Shown here: in pieces, positions 8,725 to 16,897 of the stretch | How positions within the stretch are numbered: position 1 is the first letter of the stretch | How the letters are laid out: every line of letters begins with the position of its first letter | NCBI RefSeq assembly: GCF_034427455.1 | Contig: NZ_JAXQNN010000001.1 | Location: 868,001-932,000 of the forward strand | Reading direction: 5' to 3' | From: Jeotgalibacillus haloalkalitolerans | GTDB lineage: Bacteria; Bacillota; Bacilli; Bacillales; Jeotgalibacillaceae | DNA: 64,000 bases | The notes under the pieces: generated by a model | Databases searched by the model: none | What the model was told of the DNA's origin: nothing | The model's input: only the letters and a program-made list of their open reading frames with translations | Translations under genes and position numbers: made by a program

Positions 8725-10056
8725 GTGACTTATTCAATTTTATATCTGCCAATTAGTCGAAAAACTTTTGATAATGAAGCAGCAGAAGAATATAGAGCTT
8801 TATCAGTTGAAAAGTTACAGGAGGTCGCGCAGGTTGAAGAGCCTGGACGTCTGCTTTCTTCAGTTGATGAGTTGAGAGAATATTTAACACAGGTGGACAG
8901 TCAGTCATTTGATGCGATTGTGTATCAGAGTACGACATTTGCTGATGCGGAATTTCCCGATGAAGTGACAAAATGGCGCAGGGAGCCGGTCGTTGTCTGG
9001 TCGGTTCGCGAGCCGAGTACTGGAGGACGTCTGAGACTGAATTCGTTAACAGGTGGTAACAGTACAAGCAACCTGATGAAGGTCAAAAAGCATCCGTTTC
9101 AGTTCATCTTCGGCAATCCGGATGAAGAAAGATGTATCACCGATTTGAAAAGAAGTCTGGTTGTTTTAAAAACGCAGACCCGTTTGAAGAATCTGAAGAT
9201 CGGTGTCATAGGCGATCATCCGCCAGGCTTTTACTTCTCTGATACAGATGAGCAGCTGTTAAAAGAAAAGACAGGTGTATCAGTGGAGGCGATGGATCTG
9301 TATCACGCTTTTAATGAAAGTAAAAAAATTGAGCAGGCAGCTTATGAACCTGCGATTGCACTTGCTGAAAAGCAGGTGATCGGTTTAAACCGATCAGATG
9401 AAACGGTCACGCGATTTGCACAATTCTACACATATGTAGAAGAGCAGATCCAGCAGCGTGACATTGAAGCACTTGCGATCAGATGCTGGCCGGACTTTTT
9501 CACAGAGCTTGGAGCGGCTGCCTGCAGTACGCTTAGTCAATTTACAGAGCATGGGGTTGTGTCGTCATGTGAATCAGATATTCACGGCTCAGTGTCGATG
9601 TTTATTTTACAGGAGCTGAGCGGAGGATCCGCACCATATCTTGGAGACCTGGTCCACGTAGATGAAGAACATAACTCATTTGTGTTCTGGCACTGCGGTG
9701 CAGCAGCTTATTCACTGGCAAGCCCGGCAACCGGTGCAACTGCCGGGGTTCATCCGAACAGAAAGCTCGGAATGACAATGGAATTCGGGTTAAAAGCAGG
9801 AAATGTCACGATCTTCAGACTCCATTATGATGGTGAGAACTTTAAGTTCCTTGTATTCAGAGGTAAAGCGACTGACCGTCCTCAGCATTTTAATGGGACG
9901 TCTGTAGAGGTTGAAATTGAAAAGGATGTAAGAGAAACGCTGGATCACTTGATGGGTGAAGGCTATGAACCGCATTATGCAATTGTGTATGCTGATGTGG
10001 TAGATGAAGTGAAACGCCTTGGCAAGGTCATGAATATACCGGTTGATGTCGTGTAA
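8725..10056 (+). CDS. L-fucose/L-arabinose isomerase-like protein
   Basis: A 443-residue protein with the C-terminal architecture of the FucI/AraA-like isomerases. Putative metal ligands are the Glu and Asp in SCESDIHGSVSM, the Asp in YLGDLVHVD, and the His in VFWHCGAAAY. The start is GTG with GAGGAG nine bases upstream, three bases after the sulfoquinovosidase stop. An aldose-ketose isomerase is needed in the pathway (SQ to 6-deoxy-6-sulfofructose), so this is a second candidate beside the DUF4867 protein. It could also isomerise another sugar released from sulfolipid glycosides. Family assignment is good; substrate is open. Confidence 0.72.
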   Translation: MTYSILYLPISRKTFDNEAAEEYRALSVEKLQEVAQVEEPGRLLSSVDELREYLTQVDSQSFDAIVYQSTTFADAEFPDEVTKWRREPVVVWSVREPSTGGRLRLNSLTGGNSTSNLMKVKKHPFQFIFGNPDEERCITDLKRSLVVLKTQTRLKNLKIGVIGDHPPGFYFSDTDEQLLKEKTGVSVEAMDLYHAFNESKKIEQAAYEPAIALAEKQVIGLNRSDETVTRFAQFYTYVEEQIQQRDIEALAIRCWPDFFTELGAAACSTLSQFTEHGVVSSCESDIHGSVSMFILQELSGGSAPYLGDLVHVDEEHNSFVFWHCGAAAYSLASPATGATAGVHPNRKLGMTMEFGLKAGNVTIFRLHYDGENFKFLVFRGKATDRPQHFNGTSVEVEIEKDVRETLDHLMGEGYEPHYAIVYADVVDEVKRLGKVMNIPVDVV

Positions 10057-10084
10057 GGAATAAGTAGTAAAGAAGGTGAAAGTC

Positions 10085-10825
10085 ATGGCGAGACCGCCAA
10101 ATATGCTGGATGCAACCAGCGGGGAAGCACTCTATCTCCAGGTGAAGGATATCTTGATCAGCCGGATTGAACAGAAAATCTGGAACGCAGGGGATCTGAT
10201 TCCGACTGAACAGGAATTGATGAAGGAATTTGATGTCAGCCGGACGACGATTCGCCAGGCGATTTCGATTCTCGTTCAGGAAAACCTGCTTGAGAAAAAG
10301 CAGGGACGCGGTACAATTGTCCGTCCATCATTAATTGTAGGAAGCCTGAAAAAGCTGAAAGGCTTTGCTGAAGAAGTCATGGACCGGGGCATGCAGCCGC
10401 GTTCGAAGCTGATCAGGGCGCAAAAAACGAATGCCCTTTTTGAAGAAAAGTCGATTCTCGGTGTGCCGGAGGATGGCTACATTTATCTCGTGGAGCGGGT
10501 ACGGTTTGCTGATGACATACCGCTTGCAGTTGAACGCTCATGCTGGCCGCCGCACATTGGAGAAATTCTGATGAATGAAGACCTGGATAATGCTCACTTT
10601 TATGAAATCCTGGAGCGCAACGGGATTTTTCTGAACCGGGCTAAAGATAAAATCTCAGCCATTAATGCAACGGTGCATGAGGCTGATCTGCTCGGGATCA
10701 GACCGGGAGAAGCGTTACTTGAAATGTCGCGATTAAGTTTTGGACTGAATGAAAAGCCACTTGAGCTCACGAAGACGAAATACCGGTCAGATCAGTATCA
10801 TTACACCATTGATCTGCACCGGTAA
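10085..10825 (+). CDS. GntR/HutC-family regulator with UTRA domain
   Basis: A 246-residue regulator. The N-terminal winged helix covers about residues 10-75 (LIPTEQELMKEFDVSRTTIR, QGRGTIV), followed by a UTRA effector domain (residues about 90-240, with FADDIPLAVERSCWP). UTRA domains usually sense a sugar, sugar phosphate or organic acid. Embedded in the sulfoquinovose operon, it is the probable specific regulator, with the candidate operator at 5320-5347. I chose ATG 10085 with AAGGTG six bases upstream; a GTG at 10076 is also in frame. Confidence 0.88.
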   Translation: MARPPNMLDATSGEALYLQVKDILISRIEQKIWNAGDLIPTEQELMKEFDVSRTTIRQAISILVQENLLEKKQGRGTIVRPSLIVGSLKKLKGFAEEVMDRGMQPRSKLIRAQKTNALFEEKSILGVPEDGYIYLVERVRFADDIPLAVERSCWPPHIGEILMNEDLDNAHFYEILERNGIFLNRAKDKISAINATVHEADLLGIRPGEALLEMSRLSFGLNEKPLELTKTKYRSDQYHYTIDLHR

Positions 10826-10846
10826 CCAGACTGGAGGTTCACGCAT

Positions 10847-12277
10847 ATGGAAAGCACGACTTTAAAGCAATATGGATTACTCATTGATCATCAATGGGTT
10901 GAGACAGAAGAAGCGATGGCAGTAGTGAATAAATCAAATCAGGAAGATTATGCGAAAATTTCAGTTGCATCCAAAACACACGTGGATGAAGCGGTCACAT
11001 CAGCTAAAAAGGCACTGGAGAATGACTGGGGTCCTTATGACCGCTACAAGGTATTAAGTAAAACATCAGCACTGTTACTGGAAAATAAAGAGGAGATTGC
11101 ACAGATTATCACAGCAGAAGTCGGTAAACCGATTAAGGATGCCCGTGTTGAAGTGGAACGTGCGGCACTGACGCTTGAGATCTCAGCTGAGGAAGCAAAA
11201 CGCATCCACGGTGAGGGCGTTCCGGTTGAATCAGCACCCGGTTCAGAAAACAGGCTCGCATTTACAATCAAATCGCCGGTTGGTGTGGTTGCAGCGATTA
11301 CACCATTTAATGTGCCGCTGAATCTTGTCTGTCACAAAATCGGACCGGCGCTCGCAGCAGGGAATAGTGTGGTGCTGAAGCCTGCAGAAGTCACACCAAT
11401 CTGTTCACTGAAGCTTGTGGAATTATTGCTTGAAGCTGGGCTGCCACATGGACGTCTGCAGTATGTAACCGGGGACGGAGCAGTGATTGGTGAAGCATTC
11501 CTTGCTCATCCTGATGTCAACATGCTCACATTTACAGGGAGCCCGAGAGTAGGAGAGCTGCTGAAAAGTAAAGCCGGGATGAAAAAAGTATCCCTTGAGC
11601 TTGGAAACAATTCAGCTACTGTGGTTCACAGTGACGCTGATCTGGAAAAGGCTTCATCGCTGGTTGTTCAGAAAAGCTTTAACAGCGCCGGCCAGGTATG
11701 TATTTCAGTCCAGCGCGTATTTGTTCATAAAGAAGTGGAAGCGCAGTTCCTGTCACTTGTAAAAGAGAAGACAGAGCAGCTGGTAACGGGAGATCCTTTT
11801 GATGATCAAACGGATGTCGGTCCTCTGATCCGTCTAAGTGAAGCTGAACGCGTGGAAGAATGGATAAATGAAGCATTACATGAAGGTGCAGAGCTTGTAA
11901 CCGGCGGAAAGCGGGACGGTGCTTATGTTCAGCCGACGATCCTTAAAAATGTAACGTCTTCAATGAAAGTATGTAAAAAAGAAGTATTCGGTCCGGTTTT
12001 CTCGATCGAAACATATGACGATGAAAACGAAGTCATTAAAAAAGTAAACGACTCAGATTACGGTCTGCAGGCAGGACTTTTCACTTCGAGCTTAAGCTTT
12101 GCAATGAAAGCGGCTAAGAAGATTCATGTCGGCGGCGTGATCGTCAATGATGCATCCATGTACCGTGCAGATCATATGCCTTATGGTGGTGTGAAGATGA
12201 GCGGGAGTGGAAAAGAAGGTCCTAAATATGCAATTGAGGAAATGATGGAAGAAAAAATCATTGTCTTTAACTTGTAA
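10847..12277 (+). CDS. Aldehyde dehydrogenase, probable 3-sulfolactaldehyde dehydrogenase
   Basis: A 476-residue NAD(P)-dependent aldehyde dehydrogenase. The catalytic cysteine is C285 (NSAGQVCISVQ), the general base is E251 (SLELGNN), and the cofactor loop is FTGSPRVGE. In the locus it would oxidise 3-sulfolactaldehyde, produced by the transaldolase, to 3-sulfolactate, the usual end product of aerobic sulfo-TAL bacteria. The start has GGAGG with normal spacing. Sequence alone fixes the family; the substrate is inferred from the operon. The choice of a dehydrogenase rather than a reductase suggests respiratory use of SQ. Confidence 0.85.
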   Translation: MESTTLKQYGLLIDHQWVETEEAMAVVNKSNQEDYAKISVASKTHVDEAVTSAKKALENDWGPYDRYKVLSKTSALLLENKEEIAQIITAEVGKPIKDARVEVERAALTLEISAEEAKRIHGEGVPVESAPGSENRLAFTIKSPVGVVAAITPFNVPLNLVCHKIGPALAAGNSVVLKPAEVTPICSLKLVELLLEAGLPHGRLQYVTGDGAVIGEAFLAHPDVNMLTFTGSPRVGELLKSKAGMKKVSLELGNNSATVVHSDADLEKASSLVVQKSFNSAGQVCISVQRVFVHKEVEAQFLSLVKEKTEQLVTGDPFDDQTDVGPLIRLSEAERVEEWINEALHEGAELVTGGKRDGAYVQPTILKNVTSSMKVCKKEVFGPVFSIETYDDENEVIKKVNDSDYGLQAGLFTSSLSFAMKAAKKIHVGGVIVNDASMYRADHMPYGGVKMSGSGKEGPKYAIEEMMEEKIIVFNL

Positions 12278-12298
12278 GGCAGAGACAGGTTTCAGTCA

Positions 12299-13201
12299 AT
12301 GAATGTTCTGTCAGTCATTGCACCAATCTTTATTATTTTTGCAGTCGGCTTTTTCGGACAAAAGCATCTACAGCTGAATACAAAGACTGCCTCAACACTG
12401 GCGCTGTATCTGATGTCACCTTTTCTGGCATTCAGGACGTTTTACACGCAGCCAATCCAGGAGGAATTTTTGTACCTTTGTCTGTATGCTGCAGGTCTTT
12501 GCTTCATTCTAATTGGAAGCGTTTACTTATATGGCCGGGTTAGACGCTTACAGCAAAAAGAGATCAGTGCGCTGGTACTATCGAGTGCCTTTATGAATAA
12601 CGGGAACTATGGAACGCCTGTCATTCTGTTCGCATTCGGCTCAGCCGGATTTGATGTTGCCATCATGCTGATGGTGATCCAGCAGCTGCTGATGAGCACA
12701 GTCGGCATTTACACTGCAGCCAGGGGCTCTGAGAGTGGCGGGTCAGTAAAGCCTGCGTTAAAAGCGGTTGTCAGAATGCCAATTGCTTATGGTGCTTTTG
12801 CGGGTCTGGCATTACAGCTTTCCGATGTTCAGCTGGCCATTCCGCTGTTTAATGCAATTGATCTCATTGCAGATGCGGCAATTCCGACGATTATGCTGAT
12901 ACTCGGGATGCAGCTCGCTTCTATCCCGTGGAAATTCTCAGATCCTCAGAATTTATCAGTAGCGTTAATTACGAGACTGGTTCTATCACCGATTGTAGCG
13001 CTTGGGTTGACGCTTCTGCTGCCGGTTGATGAATTGACTGCAGCTATTATGATTATCATGGCTGCTACACCTGCAGCTGCAAATACGACGATGTTTGCGA
13101 TTCAATATGGAGCAAAACCGGAATTTGTATCACGGGTCACGTTGTTTTCAACAGTATTGAGTGTTGTAACGGTTCCAATTGTTTTGTGGCTCACTACTTA
13201 A
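12299..13201 (+). CDS. AEC-family transporter, candidate sulfolactate exporter
   Basis: A 300-residue membrane protein of the auxin efflux carrier family with about 8-10 hydrophobic segments. Typical features are FMNNGNYGTPVI in the N-half and ATPAAANTTMFA near the C-terminal end. Family members move organic acids such as malate or malonate. Located directly after the sulfolactaldehyde dehydrogenase, it could export 3-sulfolactate. Known sulfo-TAL clusters are described as using other exporter types (for example TauE-like), so this would be a substitution. The ribosome site is weak, and the gene follows the dehydrogenase by 21 bases, which suggests coupling. Confidence 0.72.
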   Translation: MNVLSVIAPIFIIFAVGFFGQKHLQLNTKTASTLALYLMSPFLAFRTFYTQPIQEEFLYLCLYAAGLCFILIGSVYLYGRVRRLQQKEISALVLSSAFMNNGNYGTPVILFAFGSAGFDVAIMLMVIQQLLMSTVGIYTAARGSESGGSVKPALKAVVRMPIAYGAFAGLALQLSDVQLAIPLFNAIDLIADAAIPTIMLILGMQLASIPWKFSDPQNLSVALITRLVLSPIVALGLTLLLPVDELTAAIMIIMAATPAAANTTMFAIQYGAKPEFVSRVTLFSTVLSVVTVPIVLWLTT

Positions 13202-13225
13202 TTTAAGAACAAGGGGGAAATTTAA

Positions 13226-14497
13226 ATGAAAAAGGCATTGCTTGCAGGTTCTTTAGCGGTTTCAGCTATTTTAGCAGGATGTGTTGGCGGTTCAGGGGGA
13301 AATGATACAGCCGGCTCTTCAAACGGATCAGGTGATGGGGGAGAAACAACCATCAGCTTTATTCACTGGCGTGGAGAAGATAAGGCCGTATTTGATGAGC
13401 TGATCTCGCAATTTGAAGAAGAAAATCCGGATATTTCAGTTGATATGACGATTTATCCATCTGAGCAGTATCAGTCAACCGCTCAAACTTTACTGCGTGA
13501 CGGCTCAACAGGGGATGTATTTACAAGTTTTCCAGGCTCACAATTTGAAATCATCAATCGTGCAGGACTTTTTGAAGACCTGAGCGGTGAAGAATTTGTT
13601 GGCAATTATAATGAGCAGCTGATTACAGCAGGGCAGTCTGAGGATGGTCAGCAACTGGCGCTTCCACTGCAGCTTGTATTTAACCAGCCGGTCTATAATG
13701 CAACATTATTCGAAGAACTTGGACTTGATCCAAATCCTAAGAGCTGGGATGAATTCTTAGCACTTTGTCAGGAACTTCTTGATGCAGGTTACACACCGAT
13801 CGCATTCCCTGGATCAGATATTGGTCCCGGCCAGTTCATGAATCCAATGATGATGAACAATGCACCTGAAGAGGACATCTTCGATCAGCTGATGGCAGGA
13901 GAAGCGAAGCTCACAGACGAGTGGTGGGTGAAGACGCTGTCACAATTCCAGGAGCTGAATGACCTTGGTTATCTGAATCAGGACTCTCTTGGTACAAATC
14001 ACAACGGGGCGATCTCTCTTGTAGCAAATGAAGAAGCGGCAATGCTTGCTACCGGCTCCTATGCCATGGCAGGTATTAAAGAAATTAACCCCGATATTGA
14101 CCTTGGTCTTATCGCACCAATTACTGTAGCTGAAGATGAAATGCAGTGGGAAGGGATTAATACAACAACGTTTATGCTTGCAGTAAATGCGAATTCTGAG
14201 AAGAAAGAAGCGGCAAAAGAATTTGTTTCGTTCCTTTCTGAAACAGAGCATGCAGAAACGTATGCAAACGAAACAAGTCAGCACGTTACTGTCAATGATG
14301 TTGAATACGAGTCAGAAGAATTGTCTTCTGCTTCTGAGTGGATGGATCGCAACACACGCTTCCAGCCACGTTACCTGATTCCGAATGCAGACGTTGAAAA
14401 AGCGGTTATCGCTTCAATTCAATCCGTTCTTGGCGGCGCTTCACCAGAAGAAGCTGCAGAGGAAGCACAGCAGATTGTAGATCAGAATATCGAATAA
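13226..14497 (+). CDS. ABC sugar-binding lipoprotein (probable sulfoquinovose/SQ-glycerol binding)
   Basis: A 423-residue family-1 type extracellular solute-binding protein. The signal peptide ends in the lipobox ILAGC (Cys 19 or so), followed by a Gly/Ser/Asn/Asp-rich linker. The mature domain begins TTISFIHWRGED, typical of MalE-like binding proteins. It is followed by two permease genes and a hairpin between binding protein and permease, the usual device for making excess binding protein. Operon position says it supplies the sulfoquinovosidase with SQ glycosides, but the ligand cannot be proven from sequence. Confidence 0.85.
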   Translation: MKKALLAGSLAVSAILAGCVGGSGGNDTAGSSNGSGDGGETTISFIHWRGEDKAVFDELISQFEEENPDISVDMTIYPSEQYQSTAQTLLRDGSTGDVFTSFPGSQFEIINRAGLFEDLSGEEFVGNYNEQLITAGQSEDGQQLALPLQLVFNQPVYNATLFEELGLDPNPKSWDEFLALCQELLDAGYTPIAFPGSDIGPGQFMNPMMMNNAPEEDIFDQLMAGEAKLTDEWWVKTLSQFQELNDLGYLNQDSLGTNHNGAISLVANEEAAMLATGSYAMAGIKEINPDIDLGLIAPITVAEDEMQWEGINTTTFMLAVNANSEKKEAAKEFVSFLSETEHAETYANETSQHVTVNDVEYESEELSSASEWMDRNTRFQPRYLIPNADVEKAVIASIQSVLGGASPEEAAEEAQQIVDQNIE

Positions 14498-14512
14498 ATC
14501 TTAGTTAAATAA

Positions 14513-14542
14513 AAAATGGGGAGGCTCTCTCTCCCCATTCTT
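14513..14542 (+). terminator. Intercistronic hairpin between binding protein and permease genes
   Basis: Perfect 8-bp stem ATGGGGAG / CTCCCCAT (14516-14523 and 14531-14538) with a 7-base loop, followed by TTCTTCTG. It has only a weak U-tract, so it probably attenuates transcription or stabilises the upstream mRNA rather than fully terminating. Confidence 0.6.
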
Positions 14543-14566
14543 CTGATAAGAGTGAGGGGGACTCCC

Positions 14567-15448
14567 ATGCATTTCAAAAAAAATAAAGTATTGTTTCTAT
14601 TTTTGCTGCCGGGCTTAATTTTATATTCAATCTTTTTCATCGTACCAAGTTTGAATGCGATCATTTACTCATTTACTGACTGGGACGGTTTATCACCTGA
14701 CTTTAATGTAGTCGGTTTTGAAAACTACATACAAATCATAACGAATGACTCGATTTTCTTTAAAGCATTTACAAACAATCTGAAGTTCATGCTGTTTGTG
14801 TTGATCTTTCAGACTGGATTCTCATTACTTTTTGCGATGTTCTTAATTAAAAATACACGCACCAATGTATTCTTAAGGGCACTTTATTTCTTCCCGACCA
14901 TTCTGAGCTCAGTATCTGTCGCGTTTATCTGGACATTTATCTATGATCCGAATATCGGGATCCTGAATACTGTATTATCTTCACTGAACCTGGAATTCCT
15001 GCAGCAAAGCTGGCTTGGAGACCAGAACATTGCCATCTATTCAGTGGCCGTGACGCAAGTATGGTTCCATACCGGACAGATGCTGATTATATTTGTAGCA
15101 GGCCTTCAGGCAATTCCTGAAGATCTGTATGAAGTGGCTGATATTGAAGGAGCCAACCGCTGGCAGCGTTTCCGTCATGTAACGTGGCCAATGATTGCGC
15201 CATCAGCGACAATCGTCATGGCTTATACAACGATTCAATCGTTTAAAGCCTTTGACTTAATTTTTGCCATGACTCGTGGGGGTCCCAACTATTCCACTGA
15301 AATCCTGGCAACGCTGATCTATTCGACGGCGTTCAGAAGCTTTGAATTCGGATATGCTTCAGCACAGTCTGTTATCTTCATGATCGTGATCGCCATCATT
15401 ACCGTTGCACAATTCAGAATCCTGCGCGCAAGCAGAGTACAGGAATAG
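14567..15448 (+). CDS. ABC transporter permease (MalF-type)
   Basis: A 293-residue sugar ABC permease with about six membrane segments, starting VLFLFLLPGLILYSIFFIV. The cytoplasmic EAA loop reads EVADIEGANRWQRFRHVTWP, the contact site for the shared ATPase. I chose ATG 14567, preceded by GAGGGGG, and not the upstream in-frame start at 14516, whose first codons fall inside the hairpin. It partners with the permease at 15463. No ATPase is encoded in the locus, so an MsmX-like multitask ATPase is expected elsewhere. Confidence 0.88.
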   Translation: MHFKKNKVLFLFLLPGLILYSIFFIVPSLNAIIYSFTDWDGLSPDFNVVGFENYIQIITNDSIFFKAFTNNLKFMLFVLIFQTGFSLLFAMFLIKNTRTNVFLRALYFFPTILSSVSVAFIWTFIYDPNIGILNTVLSSLNLEFLQQSWLGDQNIAIYSVAVTQVWFHTGQMLIIFVAGLQAIPEDLYEVADIEGANRWQRFRHVTWPMIAPSATIVMAYTTIQSFKAFDLIFAMTRGGPNYSTEILATLIYSTAFRSFEFGYASAQSVIFMIVIAIITVAQFRILRASRVQE

Positions 15449-15462
15449 GGGGAGCTCAGCAT

Positions 15463-16272
15463 ATGAAAATCATTCGATATATCTTATTAGCTTTATTTGC
15501 TGCAGCAATCATTGTGCCAATGCTGGTGGTCATCTTTACAACGTTCAAATCAACAGCAGAAGTATTCAGCAACATTATGGGATTGCCAAGCAGCTGGAGT
15601 ATTGAAAACTATGTATCTATCTTTGTAGAACAGCCAATGGCGAAATATTTTATGAACAGTGTCATTGTCACATTGTTCTCAGTATCTATTACGCTGATCC
15701 TTGCAAGCTTTATTGCTTACAGTGTCACGCGAATGTTCGGGTGGATCGGTGTTGTGATCTTTTCACTATTCACAATCGGTATGATGGTGCCGGCGCAGGT
15801 AAATATGATCCCGCTCTACCAGCTGGTTTTTGACCTCGGTCTGACAAACAGCCTGCTTGGATTAATTCTGGTAAATACAGCAGTCACACTGCCGGTAGCC
15901 GTCTTTATCCTGAGCGGATTCATGAAATCACTGCCAAAATCACTATTCGAAGCAGCAACAATCGACGGTGCAAACGAATGGAAAATGTATTACAAAATTG
16001 CGCTGCCATTATCAGTACCATCACTGGCAGCAACAGCGATCTTCCTTTTCGTGATGCACTGGAACGACCTGCTTTATCCGTTACTATTCATTACAAATAA
16101 CGACTACAAAACACTCCCGCTCGCACTACTTGAATTCCAGGGAGAATACGCAACAAACTATCCATTACTATTCACAGGCGTTCTGATCGCATCAGCACCA
16201 ATGATCATCGCCTACATCTTCCTGCAGCGCTACTTCATCGCAGGTATCACTGCCGGATCAGTGAAAGGATGA
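15463..16272 (+). CDS. ABC transporter permease (MalG-type)
   Basis: A 269-residue sugar ABC permease with six hydrophobic segments. The EAA loop is clear: EAATIDGANEWKMYYKIALP. It is preceded by GGGGGAG and starts 14 bases after the first permease. It ends the recognisable transport module of the sulfoquinovose locus, although a small membrane ORF follows four bases later. Confidence 0.88.
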   Translation: MKIIRYILLALFAAAIIVPMLVVIFTTFKSTAEVFSNIMGLPSSWSIENYVSIFVEQPMAKYFMNSVIVTLFSVSITLILASFIAYSVTRMFGWIGVVIFSLFTIGMMVPAQVNMIPLYQLVFDLGLTNSLLGLILVNTAVTLPVAVFILSGFMKSLPKSLFEAATIDGANEWKMYYKIALPLSVPSLAATAIFLFVMHWNDLLYPLLFITNNDYKTLPLALLEFQGEYATNYPLLFTGVLIASAPMIIAYIFLQRYFIAGITAGSVKG

Positions 16273-16276
16273 TACT

Positions 16277-16435
16277 ATGACAAAACCAAATCTTGAACTG
16301 AGCTGGATCCTGCTGGCATTGTTTCTAATATCAGCTGGTGTTGGGCTGATGAGTGTGTCGGTTTGGGTTACGGTGGTATGTGTGGTTTTGGGGATTGGGT
16401 GTGTGTTGAGGGTTTTGCCTGTTTTTGGGGAGTGA
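16277..16435 (+). CDS. Small hydrophobic protein (52 residues)
   Basis: A short open frame beginning four bases after the permease stop, with AAAGGATG just upstream of ATG. It encodes MTKPNLELSWILLALF followed by more hydrophobic sequence, giving two predicted membrane segments split at about residue 25. Its TGA stop (16433-16435) lies in the left arm of the following repeat, exactly as for the genes ending at 5111 and 52854. The base composition shifts to G/T-rich in the second half. It may be a small transporter accessory or an annotation-missed membrane peptide; no family is recognised. Confidence 0.5.
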   Translation: MTKPNLELSWILLALFLISAGVGLMSVSVWVTVVCVVLGIGCVLRVLPVFGE

Positions 16436-16481
16436 AGGCAGGGGAGAGTGAAGGCAGGGACAGACCCTGTCTTCGCTCTCC
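16431..16481 (+). repeat. REP-like repeat (copy 3)
   Basis: A left half-arm (GTGAAGGCAGGGG) is followed by a full hairpin with core GGGACAGACCC at 16457-16467. A run of T residues follows (16482-16488), so this copy could also act as the terminator of the sulfoquinovose operon. Confidence 0.88.
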
Positions 16482-16486
16482 TTTTT

Positions 16487-16702
16487 TTACCCATAATAAC
16501 CTGACAAATCTTCTTCCTCTAAATCATATTCTTCTAAAAGCGCACTGTAATCTCTTCGTTTACTTTCTGGCTGGCTCAGCTTTACAAAAAGCTCATTGAT
16601 TAACTGCTGAATGTTATTTAGGTCCTTATCTTGTAAAAGGCCTTCTTCATGAGCCAGTTTCAGTACGCGAAGCCGCTTTTCGATTTCTTCAAATTTTCCC
16701 AT
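16487..16702 (-). CDS. Small acidic hypothetical protein
   Basis: A 71-residue soluble, mostly helical, charged protein (starts MGKFEEIEKRLRVLKL, ends DLSGYYG). The ATG at 16702 has AGGAG eight bases upstream on the minus strand; an in-frame TTG at 16708 sits too close to it. It converges on the sulfoquinovose operon across the repeat. The tyrosine-rich end is distinctive but no family is recognised. Confidence 0.65.
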   Translation of the reverse strand: MGKFEEIEKRLRVLKLAHEEGLLQDKDLNNIQQLINELFVKLSQPESKRRDYSALLEEYDLEEEDLSGYYG

Positions 16703-16897
16703 TATCAATTCTCCTTTTTAAAAGCAGTTTTCATTCATTTAGCGTCAGCTTACCAATGTATTGTGATTTTTACAATTTGAGAAAGGACATAATTTCAAAA
16801 TTCAAGAAGGTTTTTGCTGAATTATGTAGAATTATACATTAATTGTGTTTAGTGGTTCGGTCATTCATAGGTAAATCAGATGACTGGAGGCTGAAAT

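Noticed and set aside
14516..14566. Upstream start for the first SQ permease at 14516.
   Set aside because: The extra 17 codons lie inside a hairpin and have no ribosome site. ATG 14567 has GAGGGGG and is followed by a normal membrane segment.
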